Positions 1 to 9,026 are shown, counted from the stretch's first letter. The stretch: DNA of 64,000 nt from Edaphobacter acidisoli (GCF_014642855.1 NZ_BMJB01000001.1:806001-870000); one strand, 5' to 3'. Numbers and translations are program-made. Notes: generated from the letters alone by a model not told the origin.

Positions 1-488
1 CATCGAAGCCCGACTATGGCCGCTGCGTGCATATTGTGACGGGCGCGGCGCTCAAGGAGATGGTGCTGCCGGGTGCGTTGGTGGTTTGTTTGCCGGTCGC
101 GGTTGGACTCATCTTCCGCAACTTCAGCTCTACCTATCAGACGGCTTCGACGACGTATGCTGCGGGCACGATTCTGCCGGTGCCTGCGATTGCCGGTGTT
201 CCGGTGAACCTTGCCGGCGCTGAGTCGGTGGCTGGTCTGCTGATGGTCGGCACGATTGCCGGGGTGCTGATGGCGATGCTGATGAACAATGGCGGCGGCG
301 CGTGGGACAATGCGAAGAAATACGTCGAGTCGGGCCAGCACGGCGGCAAGAAGTCTGAGGCGCATAAGGCTTCGGTTGTAGGCGATACGGTTGGCGATCC
401 GTTCAAGGACACGGCCGGGCCAAGTCTGCACGTACTGATCAAACTGCTGGCGACGATTACGCTTGTGCTGGCTCCGCTGTTTGTGTGA
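1..488 (+). CDS. hppA: Membrane-bound proton-translocating pyrophosphatase, C-terminal part
   Basis: This is the 3' end of a gene that begins before the window; the frame is open from base 3. Membrane pyrophosphatases couple hydrolysis of PPi to export of H+ (or Na+) across the cytoplasmic membrane. The remaining 160 or so residues carry the family's C-terminal signatures: KPDYGRCV near the left edge, a hydrophobic helix, the cytoplasmic-loop motif GGGAWDNAKKYVESG, then VGDTVGDPFKDTAGPSLH and a final membrane helix ending shortly before the stop. The K(+)-dependence position lies outside the window, so the subclass and coupling ion cannot be read. A strong hairpin follows 16 bp after the stop. 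Identification is secure from the GGGAWDNAKK and GDPFKDTAGP motifs. Confidence 0.93.
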   Translation, partial: SKPDYGRCVHIVTGAALKEMVLPGALVVCLPVAVGLIFRNFSSTYQTASTTYAAGTILPVPAIAGVPVNLAGAESVAGLLMVGTIAGVLMAMLMNNGGGAWDNAKKYVESGQHGGKKSEAHKASVVGDTVGDPFKDTAGPSLHVLIKLLATITLVLAPLFV

Positions 489-504
489 CGGTTGCGTTTC
501 ACTG

Positions 505-530
505 AATGGGCGGCCTGCGGGCCGCTCATT
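505..530 (+). terminator. Intrinsic terminator of hppA
   Basis: An 11-bp stem, AATGGGCGGCC (505-515) with GGCCGCTCATT (520-530), containing one G-T wobble and a four-base loop, is followed by TTT. It sits directly downstream of the pyrophosphatase stop. Confidence 0.8.
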
Positions 531-683
531 TTTACGCGAATGGATGCGCATTGCAACGGAGTTGACTGAGGAGCGTCTATAGGTTCGAAGGTAGTGGAAA
601 ACGGTGGCCTGACGGGAGTAATTTGTAGGGCGCAACCGTTACAATCAGTGGAGTATCGGTTGAATCTGCCGAGGGTAAAGGGC

Positions 684-2861
684 ATGGCAAGACAATCCGG
701 TTTGATGGAGAACAGCAAGAAGGCGGCCGTTGCCACGGCCACGTTGAGCCGTGAACAGTTGATTGAGTTTTACCGGCTGATGTATCTGTCGCGCCGCACG
801 GACGACCGCGAGATCGTCCTCAAGCGGCAGCAGAAGATATTCTTCCAGGTCTCCTGCGCTGGGCACGAGGCGCTGCTGGTGGCTGCCGGGATGGCGTTGC
901 GTCCGGGGTACGACTGGTTCTTTCCGTACTATCGCGATCGCGCGATCTGCCTGACGGTGGGCAACACGGTTGAAGAGCAGCTGCTGCAGGCTGTTGGCGC
1001 AGCGGAGGACACGGCCAGCGGCGGACGCCAGATGCCTTCGCACTGGTCGAGCACAAAGCTGAATATTGTTTCGACGTCTTCGTCGACGGCGACGCAGTGC
1101 CTGCATGCTATCGGGTGCGCGGAGGCGGGGCGATATTTCTCGCGTCATCCTGAGGCTGCGGCGAAGCATGACGGCGACTATCGCCAGTTCAAGGATGTGA
1201 AGTTTCACGGCGATGAAGTTGTGTATGTTTCCATCGGTGAAGGATCGACCAGCCAGGGCGAGTTCTGGGAGTCGCTGAACACGGCTTCGAATGAGAAGCT
1301 GCCGGTGCTGTTTGTGGTGGAAGACAACGGCTACGCTATCTCGACGCCGGTGGAGGCGAATACACCGGGGGGAAATATCTCTCATCTGGTGGCGAACTTC
1401 CCGAACTTCCACTTTGCGGAGATTGATGGCACGGATCCGATTGCGAGCTATGAGGCGATGGTGGAGGCGGTGGCGTATTGCCGCTCGGGGCGTGGACCTG
1501 CGCTGGTGCATGGGCATGTGATTCGGCCTTATTCGCATTCGTTGAGCGATGATGAGCGGAACTATCGCTCTGCGGCGGAGCTTGAAGCCGATGCGCTGCG
1601 CGACCCGATTGCGCGGATGCAGATGTGGTTGTTGCGCGAAGGGATTCTCGATGCCGATGCGATCAACCGGCTGGAGCGGAGTGTAGACGACGAGGTGCAG
1701 CGTGCTGCGGACCACGCGGTTCATGCGGCGCTGCCAGCGGTCGAGTCGATCACGCGGCATGTCTACTCGGAGGACCTGAAGCCCACGGATGCGCGCTTCA
1801 ATGTTGAACCGGAGACGACGGCGGATACCTCTGAACGCACGATGGCCGACCTGATCAACGCGTGCCTGAAGGACGAGATGCGGCGTGACGAGCGGATCGT
1901 CGTCTTTGGCGAAGACGTGGCCGATGCGACGCGCGATGAGGCGTTGCGCGCGGGCAAGCTGAAGGGCAAGGGCGGCGTCTTCAAGCTGACGTCGGGATTG
2001 CAGACGGAGTTTGGAAACGACCGCTGCTTCAACTCGCCGCTCGCCGAGGCGAACATTATGGGACGCGCCATCGGCATGGCTGTGCGCGGATTGAAGCCAG
2101 TAGTGGAGATTCAGTTCTTCGACTACATCTGGCCGGCGATGCACCAGATGCGCAATGAACTGGCGCTGATGCGCTGGCGGTCGAACGGAACCTATAGCTG
2201 CCCGGTGGTGATTCGTGTGCCGATTGGCGGCTACCTGACGGGAGGGTCGATCTATCACTCGCAGTCGGGCGAGAGCATCTTTACCCATACGCCGGGCGTG
2301 CGGGTGGTGATGCCGTCGAATGCGCTGGATGCGCTGGGGCTGCTGCGGACGGCGATTCGCTGCGATGACCCGGTGCTGTTTCTTGAGCACAAGCGGCTGT
2401 ACCGCGAGACGTTTGGCCGTGCGGCGTATCCGGGGCCTGATTACACGATTCCGTTTGGCAAGGCGAGGATTGTGCAGAAGGGCAAGGACATGACTGTGCT
2501 GACGTATGGCGCGGTGGTGCCACGCGCGATGCAGGCGGCGCAGAAGATATTCCGCGAGTCTGGTATCGAGGTTGAGTTGATCGATTTGAGGAGCTTGTCG
2601 CCTTATGACTGGGAGACGATTGCCGCAAGCGTGAAGAAGACGAACCGCGTCATCATTGCGCATGAAGACATGTTGAGCTGGGGCTATGGTGCGGAGATTG
2701 CCGCGCGGATTGGCGATGAGCTGTTCCACGATCTGGACGCTCCGGTTCGGCGTGTGGCTGCGATGGATACCTTCGTGGCGTACCAGCCAGTGCTGGAAGA
2801 TGCGATTCTGCCCCAGGCGGACGATCTCTATAAAGCGATGGCCGAGATGGCGGTGTTTTAG
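684..2861 (+). CDS. Fused 2-oxoacid dehydrogenase E1 (alpha + beta) component
   Basis: Thiamin-diphosphate-dependent decarboxylase of a 2-oxoacid dehydrogenase complex, probably the branched-chain type, which passes an acyl group to lipoyl-E2. E1alpha and E1beta are normally two proteins; here they are one chain of about 725 residues. Residues 20-370 are the alpha half with the TPP/Mg motif ([11 protein letters not shown] near residue 185, ending in VEDNGYAIS). Residues from about 380 on are the beta half ([19 protein letters not shown], then [22 protein letters not shown] and a C-terminal transketolase domain). ATG 684 is chosen because GAGGG lies 8 bp upstream and the family N-terminus begins soon after; an in-frame GTG at 594 would add 30 unconserved residues. 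No E2 or E3 gene lies nearby. Substrate preference is inferred, not shown. Confidence 0.9.
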   Translation: MARQSGLMENSKKAAVATATLSREQLIEFYRLMYLSRRTDDREIVLKRQQKIFFQVSCAGHEALLVAAGMALRPGYDWFFPYYRDRAICLTVGNTVEEQLLQAVGAAEDTASGGRQMPSHWSSTKLNIVSTSSSTATQCLHAIGCAEAGRYFSRHPEAAAKHDGDYRQFKDVKFHGDEVVYVSIGEGSTSQGEFWESLNTASNEKLPVLFVVEDNGYAISTPVEANTPGGNISHLVANFPNFHFAEIDGTDPIASYEAMVEAVAYCRSGRGPALVHGHVIRPYSHSLSDDERNYRSAAELEADALRDPIARMQMWLLREGILDADAINRLERSVDDEVQRAADHAVHAALPAVESITRHVYSEDLKPTDARFNVEPETTADTSERTMADLINACLKDEMRRDERIVVFGEDVADATRDEALRAGKLKGKGGVFKLTSGLQTEFGNDRCFNSPLAEANIMGRAIGMAVRGLKPVVEIQFFDYIWPAMHQMRNELALMRWRSNGTYSCPVVIRVPIGGYLTGGSIYHSQSGESIFTHTPGVRVVMPSNALDALGLLRTAIRCDDPVLFLEHKRLYRETFGRAAYPGPDYTIPFGKARIVQKGKDMTVLTYGAVVPRAMQAAQKIFRESGIEVELIDLRSLSPYDWETIAASVKKTNRVIIAHEDMLSWGYGAEIAARIGDELFHDLDAPVRRVAAMDTFVAYQPVLEDAILPQADDLYKAMAEMAVF

Positions 2862-2946
2862 GCACGGGCGCTGGAATTTTCTGCGCAACTGCTGGCGCGG
2901 TTCGGGGTCTGTCGATACAGGGCGTGTGCCTGACTCGGGAGTGATT

Positions 2947-5187
2947 ATGAAATTTGCCTGCATCTCTGCCAGAGTTTTGGAACCAGTGCGGGCCGCAGTG
3001 GTTGGGTTGCTCTGCGTCCTGATGGCGGTGCCGCCGGTGTTTGCCGCTCCCCCTGCCATGCGTAAGGTGCAGGTGAAACATGGCCAGATTCAGGGCCAGG
3101 AGCGCGTGCTGCATGTGTTGAACCGCTTTACGTTTGGGCCGCGTCCTGGAGATGTTGCTGCCGTCGAGCGGATGGGTGTCAGGCAGTGGTTTGAGCAGCA
3201 ACTGAATCCTGACAGTATCGACGACTCGTCGCTCAATGCCCGTCTTGCGTTGTATCCCGCGATGAATATGCCGCAGCAGGAGCTGATGCAGCGCTACCCG
3301 ACGCCGGAGATGCTGCGCCAGATTATCCGGCGCGATCTGCCGCTTCCTGAGAATCCAACCGAGCACACGATCTATGCGGACCAGATTGCTTTTATGAAGC
3401 TTCGCCAGGAGAAGCAGGCGGAGAAGAAGCAGGCCGCTGCTAACACGGCCGCTGATCCCGCTGCTGCGAACATGGCTGCGGACCCTGCGGCGGGAAACAT
3501 GGTCAACATGAAGAGCGCTTTGCCGGGAGACAAGGCTGATCCGTCGACGCCTTCGATGCAGGCTCATGAGGATGAGCTCTACGCTGGCCTGGATGCTGTG
3601 CGCATTGTGAACCTGCCACCGGACCAGCGATTCCAGCGCATTATGGCCATGACACCGGAGGATCTGATCTCGTTTCGTCAGAATCTGAATCGGAATGAAC
3701 TGAATGCGGCAGATCAAGGGCTGGGTCCGCAGCAGAAGGAGATTCTGGAGTCGCTTGAAGGCTCCGAGCGCATGGTGAACGAAGAGGTCCTTTCGACGCG
3801 AATGCTCCGCGATATCTATAGCGAGCGTCAGTTGCAGGCTGTGATGACGGACTTCTGGCTGAATCACTTCAATGTCTACCTTCACAAGAACCAGAATGAG
3901 CCGTATCTGCTGCCGGCGTATGAGCGGGATACGATTCGGCCGCATGCGCTGGGCAAGTTTGAGGACTTGCTGGTTGCCGTTGCGCAGAGTCCGGCGATGA
4001 TGATCTATCTGGATAACTGGCAGAGCATTGGGCCGCACTCGCTTGCGGCTGAGAATGCTGGAAAGGCCGCCGCCCGCGCGAAGAATCCGCAGGTGAAGCA
4101 GGCGCTTAAAGATCGTGGGTTGAATGAGAACTATGGGCGCGAGCTGATGGAGCTGCACACGCTTGGTGTGCAGTGCGAGGTGAGCAAAGACCGCCCGGTG
4201 AAAGATCTAGACAAGGCGTGCGGCAAGGGGTACACGCAGCAGGACGTGATTGAAGTGGCAAAGGTGCTGACCGGCTGGGGCGTTGACCGGCCGTTTATGG
4301 GAGCGGAGTTCCGCTTCAACGATCGCCAGCATGAGCCGGGCACGAAGACGGTGATGGGCGTGAAGATCAAGGAGAACGGGCAGGGCGAAGGGTTCGAGCT
4401 GCTGCACATGCTTGCCAATAGCCCCGCGACCGCGAAGTTCATCTCGACCAAGCTTGCTATTCGGTTCGTGAGCGATACACCTCCGCCTGCGCTGATTAAC
4501 CGCATGACTGAGGCTTATATGAAGAGCGGCGGCGACATCAGCGATGTGTTGCGCGCGATGTTCAATGCGCCTGAGTTCTGGTCTCCGGAGGTTTACCGGG
4601 CGAAGGTGAAGACTCCTGAAGAATTTGTCATCTCGGCTGTGCGGGCGAGTGGAGCGGATGTGACGAACCCGTTGCCACTGGCCCAGACGCTCAACCGGCT
4701 GGGGATGCCGTTCTATGGGATGCAGACGCCGAACGGTTATGACTGGAAGGCCGATCCGTGGGTGAACACCGGCGATCTGGTGGACAGGATGAACTTCGCG
4801 CTGGTGCTGACCAGTGATCGTTTGCCGGGTGTAACGACAAACTGGACGCATTTGCTGGGTGAAGCGAATGCCGGTGTCGAGCCCGCAGCGCTTGCTGAGG
4901 ATAATCCTGACGCTCTGATTGCGGCCAAAGAGAAGAAGCTGGAGGCGATGCTGCTGGGCCAGCCAGCCAGCGATAAGACGCGCGCTACGGTGCTGGCACA
5001 GTACGAGAATGAGGACGCACAGCGGCAGGCCGTGCAGGCGTTCGCGATTCGTCCGGGGCGGCCGGATGTGATGGCTGGAGTGCTGAATGCGGGTGCGCCG
5101 CGCCCGCAGGTACGGCCTCCGCTGGACCGCCAGGCGGCGGGAATGGCGGGGTTGCTGATCGGCTCGCCGGAGTTCCAACGCCGGTAA
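2947..5187 (+). CDS. Secreted DUF1800 family protein
   Basis: A 746-residue exported protein of the DUF1800 family, whose biochemical role is not established. It starts with a classic signal peptide (two Arg, then a hydrophobic run ending in VFAAPPA). The family body follows: VLNRFTFGPRPGDV near residue 56, MTDFWLNHFNVYL near 300, then NYGRELMELHTLGV and a long conserved C-terminal half ending GLLIGSPEFQRR. ATG 2947 is picked because it directly precedes the signal peptide. Residues about 159-188 form a low-complexity Ala/Asn/Pro insert with a short repeat. The next gene is DUF1501, the usual partner of DUF1800 in many bacteria, although a hairpin separates them here. Confidence 0.88.
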   Translation: MKFACISARVLEPVRAAVVGLLCVLMAVPPVFAAPPAMRKVQVKHGQIQGQERVLHVLNRFTFGPRPGDVAAVERMGVRQWFEQQLNPDSIDDSSLNARLALYPAMNMPQQELMQRYPTPEMLRQIIRRDLPLPENPTEHTIYADQIAFMKLRQEKQAEKKQAAANTAADPAAANMAADPAAGNMVNMKSALPGDKADPSTPSMQAHEDELYAGLDAVRIVNLPPDQRFQRIMAMTPEDLISFRQNLNRNELNAADQGLGPQQKEILESLEGSERMVNEEVLSTRMLRDIYSERQLQAVMTDFWLNHFNVYLHKNQNEPYLLPAYERDTIRPHALGKFEDLLVAVAQSPAMMIYLDNWQSIGPHSLAAENAGKAAARAKNPQVKQALKDRGLNENYGRELMELHTLGVQCEVSKDRPVKDLDKACGKGYTQQDVIEVAKVLTGWGVDRPFMGAEFRFNDRQHEPGTKTVMGVKIKENGQGEGFELLHMLANSPATAKFISTKLAIRFVSDTPPPALINRMTEAYMKSGGDISDVLRAMFNAPEFWSPEVYRAKVKTPEEFVISAVRASGADVTNPLPLAQTLNRLGMPFYGMQTPNGYDWKADPWVNTGDLVDRMNFALVLTSDRLPGVTTNWTHLLGEANAGVEPAALAEDNPDALIAAKEKKLEAMLLGQPASDKTRATVLAQYENEDAQRQAVQAFAIRPGRPDVMAGVLNAGAPRPQVRPPLDRQAAGMAGLLIGSPEFQRR

Positions 5188-5213
5188 TTTCAGCCGGAAA
5201 TAATTCCTTCAAT

Positions 5214-5248
5214 TCGCCCCGGAGACGCAACTTCCGTTTCCGGGGCGA
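5214..5248 (+). terminator. Hairpin terminator after the DUF1800 gene
   Basis: A 10-bp perfect stem, TCGCCCCGGA (5214-5223) with TCCGGGGCGA (5239-5248), is followed by GTTTGTT. It lies between the DUF1800 and DUF1501 genes, so the pair may be transcribed separately or with partial read-through. Confidence 0.7.
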
Positions 5249-5310
5249 GTTTGTTAAATCATGCTGCCTGTGCAGCGACGGATTTATCGGGCTCTGAAGG
5301 GGGAACGGCT

Positions 5311-6567
5311 ATGGCGGACCGGCAGGGGATTACGCGGCGCGGATTTATGAAGGGCGGCGCCCTGGCGCTGGTGGGCACCTCGACGATTCCGGCTTTTCTG
5401 ACCCGCAGCGTGATGGCGGAGATGACTACCGCTGCTGCCACGCATAAGAAACTGGTTGTGATCTTTCAGCGCGGCGCGGTGGATGGGTTGAACATGGTTG
5501 TTCCTTATCAGGAGAGCAATTACTACAAGATGCGCCCTACCATCGCTATTCAGAAGCAGGAGGTGCTGGACCTCGATGGCTTCTTTGGGTTGCACCCTGC
5601 GATGAGCGCGATTAAGCCGCTGTACGACCAGGGACATCTTGCGATCATTCACGCTGCCGGTTCGCCCGACACGACGCGCTCACACTTCGACGCGCAGGAC
5701 TATATGGAGAGCGGTACGCCGGGCGTGAAGTCGACCACCGATGGATGGCTGAACCGGGCTTTGCAGGCCGAGATTCTGCGCACGAAGCCTACGGCGTTTC
5801 GCGCTGTGGCGATGGGTGCAGAGATTCCGCGCACGCTGGAGGGGCGCGTCAAGGCGATTGCGCTGAATAATCTGGCGGACTTTTCAGTGGGTGGACGCGG
5901 AGCCCAGGCTGCGCCTATCAGCAATGCGTTTCAGGCGATGTATGACGAGAGCACAGACTCGATCCTACATGGGACGGGTGAGGAGACCTTCGATGCGATC
6001 AAGATGTTGAAGGCTGCCAACCCTGCGCAGTACAAGCCTGCAGCCGGCGTGGTTTATCCCGGCTCGGAGTTTGGCAACAGCCTGAAGCAGGTGGCGCAGC
6101 TGATGAAGGCCAACCTGGGCGTCGAGGCGGCGTTTTCTGATATCGGTGGATGGGACACGCATCAGAATCAGGGCAATGCTAATGGTCAGCTCGCTAACCG
6201 GCTCAAGGATTTTTCTGACTCCATCGCCGCTTTCTGGCAGGACATGGGCGATGAGGCGCAGAACGTCACGCTGGTGACGATGTCTGAGTTTGGCCGCACG
6301 GCGCGGCAGAACGGGACTGGTGGCACGGACCACGGCCATGCGAATGCCATGTTCGTCCTGGGAGGGCCGGTGAAGGGCGGCAAGGTCTATGGCAAGTGGC
6401 CGGGGCTTGCGGACCACCAGTTGAACGAAGGGCGCGATCTGACGGTTACGACCGATTTCCGCAAGGTGCTTGCTGAAGCAGCGTTCAGAACGCTTGGGTC
6501 ACGAAACCTTGAAGTGGTCTTTCCGGGGTACGAAATCAGGCCCCAGGAGTTTGTTAACTTCATCTAA
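5311..6567 (+). CDS. DUF1501 family protein with Tat signal
   Basis: A 418-residue protein of the DUF1501 family (alkaline-phosphatase-like fold; function not established). The N-terminus carries a twin-arginine signal, TRRGFMKGG, followed by a hydrophobic stretch, so it should be exported folded. Conserved family features are KKLVVIFQRGAVDGLN, the DTTRSHFDAQDYMESG block, SDIGGWDTHQNQG, MSEFGRTARQNGTGGTDHGH, and an ending around PGYEIRPQEF. These His/Asp-rich blocks resemble metal-binding sites of the alkaline-phosphatase superfamily. ATG 5311 fits the Tat motif and is preceded by the purine-rich GAAGGGGGAA; an in-frame start at 5251 would add residues before the signal. It follows the DUF1800 gene, a commonly observed pairing. 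Confidence 0.9.
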   Translation: MADRQGITRRGFMKGGALALVGTSTIPAFLTRSVMAEMTTAAATHKKLVVIFQRGAVDGLNMVVPYQESNYYKMRPTIAIQKQEVLDLDGFFGLHPAMSAIKPLYDQGHLAIIHAAGSPDTTRSHFDAQDYMESGTPGVKSTTDGWLNRALQAEILRTKPTAFRAVAMGAEIPRTLEGRVKAIALNNLADFSVGGRGAQAAPISNAFQAMYDESTDSILHGTGEETFDAIKMLKAANPAQYKPAAGVVYPGSEFGNSLKQVAQLMKANLGVEAAFSDIGGWDTHQNQGNANGQLANRLKDFSDSIAAFWQDMGDEAQNVTLVTMSEFGRTARQNGTGGTDHGHANAMFVLGGPVKGGKVYGKWPGLADHQLNEGRDLTVTTDFRKVLAEAAFRTLGSRNLEVVFPGYEIRPQEFVNFI

Positions 6568-6785
6568 TGATTACATGATGATGAAGGATGCCGCAGAATC
6601 TAAATGGTTTTACGGAAATTCTATTTTTGGAATATTAGGGCTTATCGATTTACAAAAAAACGTAAAATTCAGGACAACTTTTCTCCGGGGTTCGCGTCTT
6701 ATCGAGTGTAGCAAGTAAGTGCCAGGGCAGAAGTTCCCACGGTCCCGGCTTCAACTATCCGCAACAACATTCCTTCCATTGAAGT
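6568..6785. other. Gene-free stretch
   Basis: Non-coding interval between convergent genes, with an A/T-rich patch around 6600-6670. Apart from the terminator at its right end I see no gene, repeat or RNA signature. Confidence 0.5.
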
Positions 6786-6811
6786 AAGGCCTCCGGAGTA
6801 TCGGAGGCCTT
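6786..6811. terminator. Bidirectional terminator between DUF1501 and doxX genes
   Basis: A perfect 10-bp stem, AAGGCCTCCG (6786-6795) with CGGAGGCCTT (6802-6811), with a 6-base loop. It lies between two converging genes and can serve both strands. Confidence 0.75.
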
Positions 6812-6898
6812 CACGCCTTTCTGGTGTCGTAACTTTTGACAGGTAGCCAGATATGACAAAAGCAGACAATTTTTGAATGATCTTCCCGTGATTTCAGC

Positions 6899-7318
6899 TC
6901 AGGAGAAGCCGATCTTCCGGTCGAGTGCGAGTGTGCCCGCGCCGTAGAAGAGCAGCATGAGGGCAATCGCCAGCAGAGCCAGTGGGTATTCGGAGCCAGC
7001 GTAGCCGTGATGCCGTGCAACCAGGGCAATGGCGAAGGCCATGTTGATGGTGATGAGGAACGCGGCAAAGCGGGTCAGAAGGCCTAGCAGAATCAGGATG
7101 CCGCCCACGAACTCCGTCAGGGCCGAGACGTAGCCGAGCCAGCGGGGCATTCCAAGAGAGGCGACAAAGCCGCTGAAGTGCTCGATGGGCGCGGATACGT
7201 TGCCGTGCAGGTTGCCGGGAACGACTTTGCCGTATCCGTGGTAGATCATGGCAACGCCGAGCACGATGCGGAGCGCGAGAGCGCCCCAGGGTTGCAGGTT
7301 GTCGAGTGTCTTGGACAT
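6899..7318 (-). CDS. DoxX family membrane protein
   Basis: A 139-residue integral membrane protein of the DoxX family, which comprises small four-helix proteins linked to quinone or redox functions in some members; the role of this one is unknown. The N-terminus has the typical LALRIVLGVAMIYHGYGKV followed by a short loop, then FSGFVASLGMPRWLGYVSALTEFVGGILILLGLLTRFAA, and a C-terminal helix (LALLAIALMLLFYGAGTLAL) ending with DRKIGFS. Length and hydrophobic pattern match the family. It has no obvious operon partner: the minus-strand hydrolase-like gene upstream is separated by about 100 bp. Confidence 0.85.
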   Translation of the reverse strand: MSKTLDNLQPWGALALRIVLGVAMIYHGYGKVVPGNLHGNVSAPIEHFSGFVASLGMPRWLGYVSALTEFVGGILILLGLLTRFAAFLITINMAFAIALVARHHGYAGSEYPLALLAIALMLLFYGAGTLALDRKIGFS

Positions 7319-7420
7319 GGATGCTCTCGGGTTCCTCTCGCGTGATGGTACTTGAAGGACGAGGGGCTTTCGTGTGGATTTCCTGCGAGAGGTTCCAAGG
7401 GTGACACGTATTTGCCTGCA

Positions 7421-8311
7421 CTACATATTGTCGAGGAAGCGGGTGAGGGCTTGCGTGTACTGTTCTTCGTGTTGCTGGCCAAGCTCGACTGTGATTTTGG
7501 GGTCGGAGGCTGAGCGGATGGCTGCCGGCTCATTGCCTGTCTGCCAGAGGAGGAGCTTTGGGGTTTTCAGGGTGCTCAAAGGCGCGGCCAGAGGGAACCG
7601 CTCGTGAAAGAGCATGTGGGCTGGGACCAGATGGGTGCGCGGGTCACGGAGCGCCACATCGAGCAGGTCGCCGCTGGGTGTATCGAGGACAATGCCTGGG
7701 ATTGCGCCGTGAGCTGCCGCCAGTTGCACGGCCAGCGATGCACCGATGCCGGTGCCGTAGGGGATGATGTCGGACGCGAGAATGTGGCGCGAGGTCGTTA
7801 GGTAGAGCCATGCTGTCTCGGCGTCGTGGGACATGTTCTGCTGGTTGGGATGGGTGGGTGCGCTTTGGCCATAGCCGCGATAGTCGAAGGCGAAGATGTT
7901 GATGCCCAGGCTGTGCAGCGTGGCGAGTGTGGGGATGGAGTCGGCCAGCGAGCCGTCGCCTGTGGGCAGGAAGAGGATTGTGCTGCGTGAATAGCGGGCG
8001 TTTGCCGGTGCGGGAATCCACCAGCCTGTGAGCTGTGGCTCGGCGGACGAGTCGGTTCCGAAGTGCACGAGGTCGTAGGGCGCTCCGCCGATCGACTGCG
8101 GTGCGGAGGTGGTGCGCTTTGGATGCAGAACGAGTTGCCACTGCCCTTGATAGAAGAGCAGGCAGAAGGTGATCCATGCACAGATGGCTGCGGCGATGAT
8201 GGTGAGGCCGATTGCCTTGAGCAGCCAGATCGGGTCGACGACTTCGTGCTGTTGTTGAGGCTGGGGTTGTTGCGGACGGGGCTTCTTCTGCTTCTGGGGG
8301 CGGCTTGCCAT
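7421..8311 (-). CDS. Alpha/beta-hydrolase fold protein, nucleophile missing
   Basis: A 296-residue protein of the Bem46-like alpha/beta-hydrolase family. A Pro/Gln/Lys-rich N-terminus is followed by a membrane anchor around residues 25-50, which should leave the hydrolase domain outside the cytoplasm. Core elements are recognisable: FAFDYRGYGQS, the elbow region IIPYGTGIGASLAV, GIVLDTPSGDLLDV, KTPKLLLWQTGNEP and a late His in LGQQHEEQY. At the nucleophile elbow the family's G-x-S-x-G reads G-T-G-I-G: the catalytic Ser is Gly. The codon is GGC on the minus strand near 7765, so activity is doubtful. Start at 8311 is chosen because upstream residues look unconserved; the ribosome site is weak, and the upstream frame stays open to 8569. 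Confidence 0.8.
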   Translation of the reverse strand: MASRPQKQKKPRPQQPQPQQQHEVVDPIWLLKAIGLTIIAAAICAWITFCLLFYQGQWQLVLHPKRTTSAPQSIGGAPYDLVHFGTDSSAEPQLTGWWIPAPANARYSRSTILFLPTGDGSLADSIPTLATLHSLGINIFAFDYRGYGQSAPTHPNQQNMSHDAETAWLYLTTSRHILASDIIPYGTGIGASLAVQLAAAHGAIPGIVLDTPSGDLLDVALRDPRTHLVPAHMLFHERFPLAAPLSTLKTPKLLLWQTGNEPAAIRSASDPKITVELGQQHEEQYTQALTRFLDNM

Positions 8312-8417
8312 TGCTTTAGCCACTTTAGCATCTGGAGAAAATGCGTTGCTTTGCCTGTGGCTTGGGCGTCTGGTTCGCTCGGAGTGGTTTTGCGTAGACT
8401 TAACGGATGGAGGGTTG

Positions 8418-8798
8418 ATGCCGTTCGATTCGGTGAAAGAAGACGCGGTGTGGCAGAGGCTCTGCAGCGTGGCTGAGGCGCCTGCGCCTGGTGCGGTGAT
8501 GGAGGTTGAGACGGGTGGGCAGGCGGTTTGTCTGGCGAATGTGGGCGGAGAGCTGGCGGCGCTGGACAATATCTGCCCGCACAGGCTGGGGCCGTTGGGG
8601 CAGGGATGGATTGAGGGCGGTGCGGTGGTGTGTCCGTGGCACTGCTGGGTGTTTGATGTGAAGACGGGCGTGGCGGCTTATCCCGACAAGGGGCAGGTTG
8701 CGGTGTTTCCGCTACGGGTTGAAGGGGAGAGCGTTTTGATCGCTCTGCCGGAGCGTGAACCACAGACGGAACCTTCAGTGGATGAGGAAAACTTTTAA
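8418..8798 (+). CDS. Rieske [2Fe-2S] domain protein
   Basis: A 126-residue single-domain Rieske ferredoxin-like protein. The cluster ligands are CPH (in NICPHRLGPLGQG) and CPWH (in VVCPWHCWVFDV), with the expected spacing. The remainder has the NirD/ferredoxin-type pattern, including YPDKGQVAVFPLRVEG. Such proteins carry electrons to oxygenases or nitrite reductase; no oxygenase or nirB lies nearby, so the partner is unknown. ATG 8418 is preceded by GGAGGG 3-8 bp upstream, which decides the start over an in-frame upstream codon at 8346. The gene diverges from the hydrolase-fold gene, with about 100 bp between the starts. Confidence 0.88.
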   Translation: MPFDSVKEDAVWQRLCSVAEAPAPGAVMEVETGGQAVCLANVGGELAALDNICPHRLGPLGQGWIEGGAVVCPWHCWVFDVKTGVAAYPDKGQVAVFPLRVEGESVLIALPEREPQTEPSVDEENF

Positions 8799-8872
8799 CG
8801 CAGGCTGTGTGTTTTACACGATAAGCTTCACCCAGGTTGTGCTGCCAGAGAGCAGCAAAGAAGGGAATTACG

Positions 8873-9004
8873 ATGAAGATCAGGACTGTGTTACTTACCG
8901 CTTTCGCCATGCTGCTGCTCAGCAGTCTGGCTGTTCCGGGCAATGCTATGGGGCTGCACCGCCATCATCACAGGCACCACCACGGTCATCACCAGAAGCA
9001 CTAA
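8873..9004 (+). CDS. Small secreted His-rich peptide
   Basis: A 43-residue open frame that is easy to miss. It has a signal peptide (MKIRTVLLTAFAMLLLSS followed by LAVPGNAMG) and a mature tail made almost only of His with Arg, Gly, Gln and Lys: RHHHRHHHGHHQKH. Eleven of the last 16 residues are His. The ribosome site AAGAAGGGAA lies 5-14 bp before the ATG, and a strong terminator follows 22 bp after the stop, so it looks like a complete transcription unit. Periplasmic or secreted binding of Ni, Cu or Zn is the obvious suggestion, but that is inferred from composition only. I do not recognise a named family. Confidence 0.7.
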   Translation: MKIRTVLLTAFAMLLLSSLAVPGNAMGLHRHHHRHHHGHHQKH

Positions 9005-9026
9005 GCTATCTGAAAGAATGCAGAAG

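Noticed and set aside
645..3059. An 804-codon open frame on the minus strand opposite the fused E1 gene
   Set aside because: Arg/His-rich translation without any motif, exactly antisense to a conserved enzyme. Such frames arise from the codon pattern of GC-rich genes. The same applies to the long antisense frames opposite nrdA, gltB (44498-46804), the permeases and the GH31 gene.
6470..6718. Open frame overlapping the end of the DUF1501 gene
   Set aside because: It begins inside a conserved gene in another frame, has no ribosome site and continues into A/T-rich non-coding sequence.
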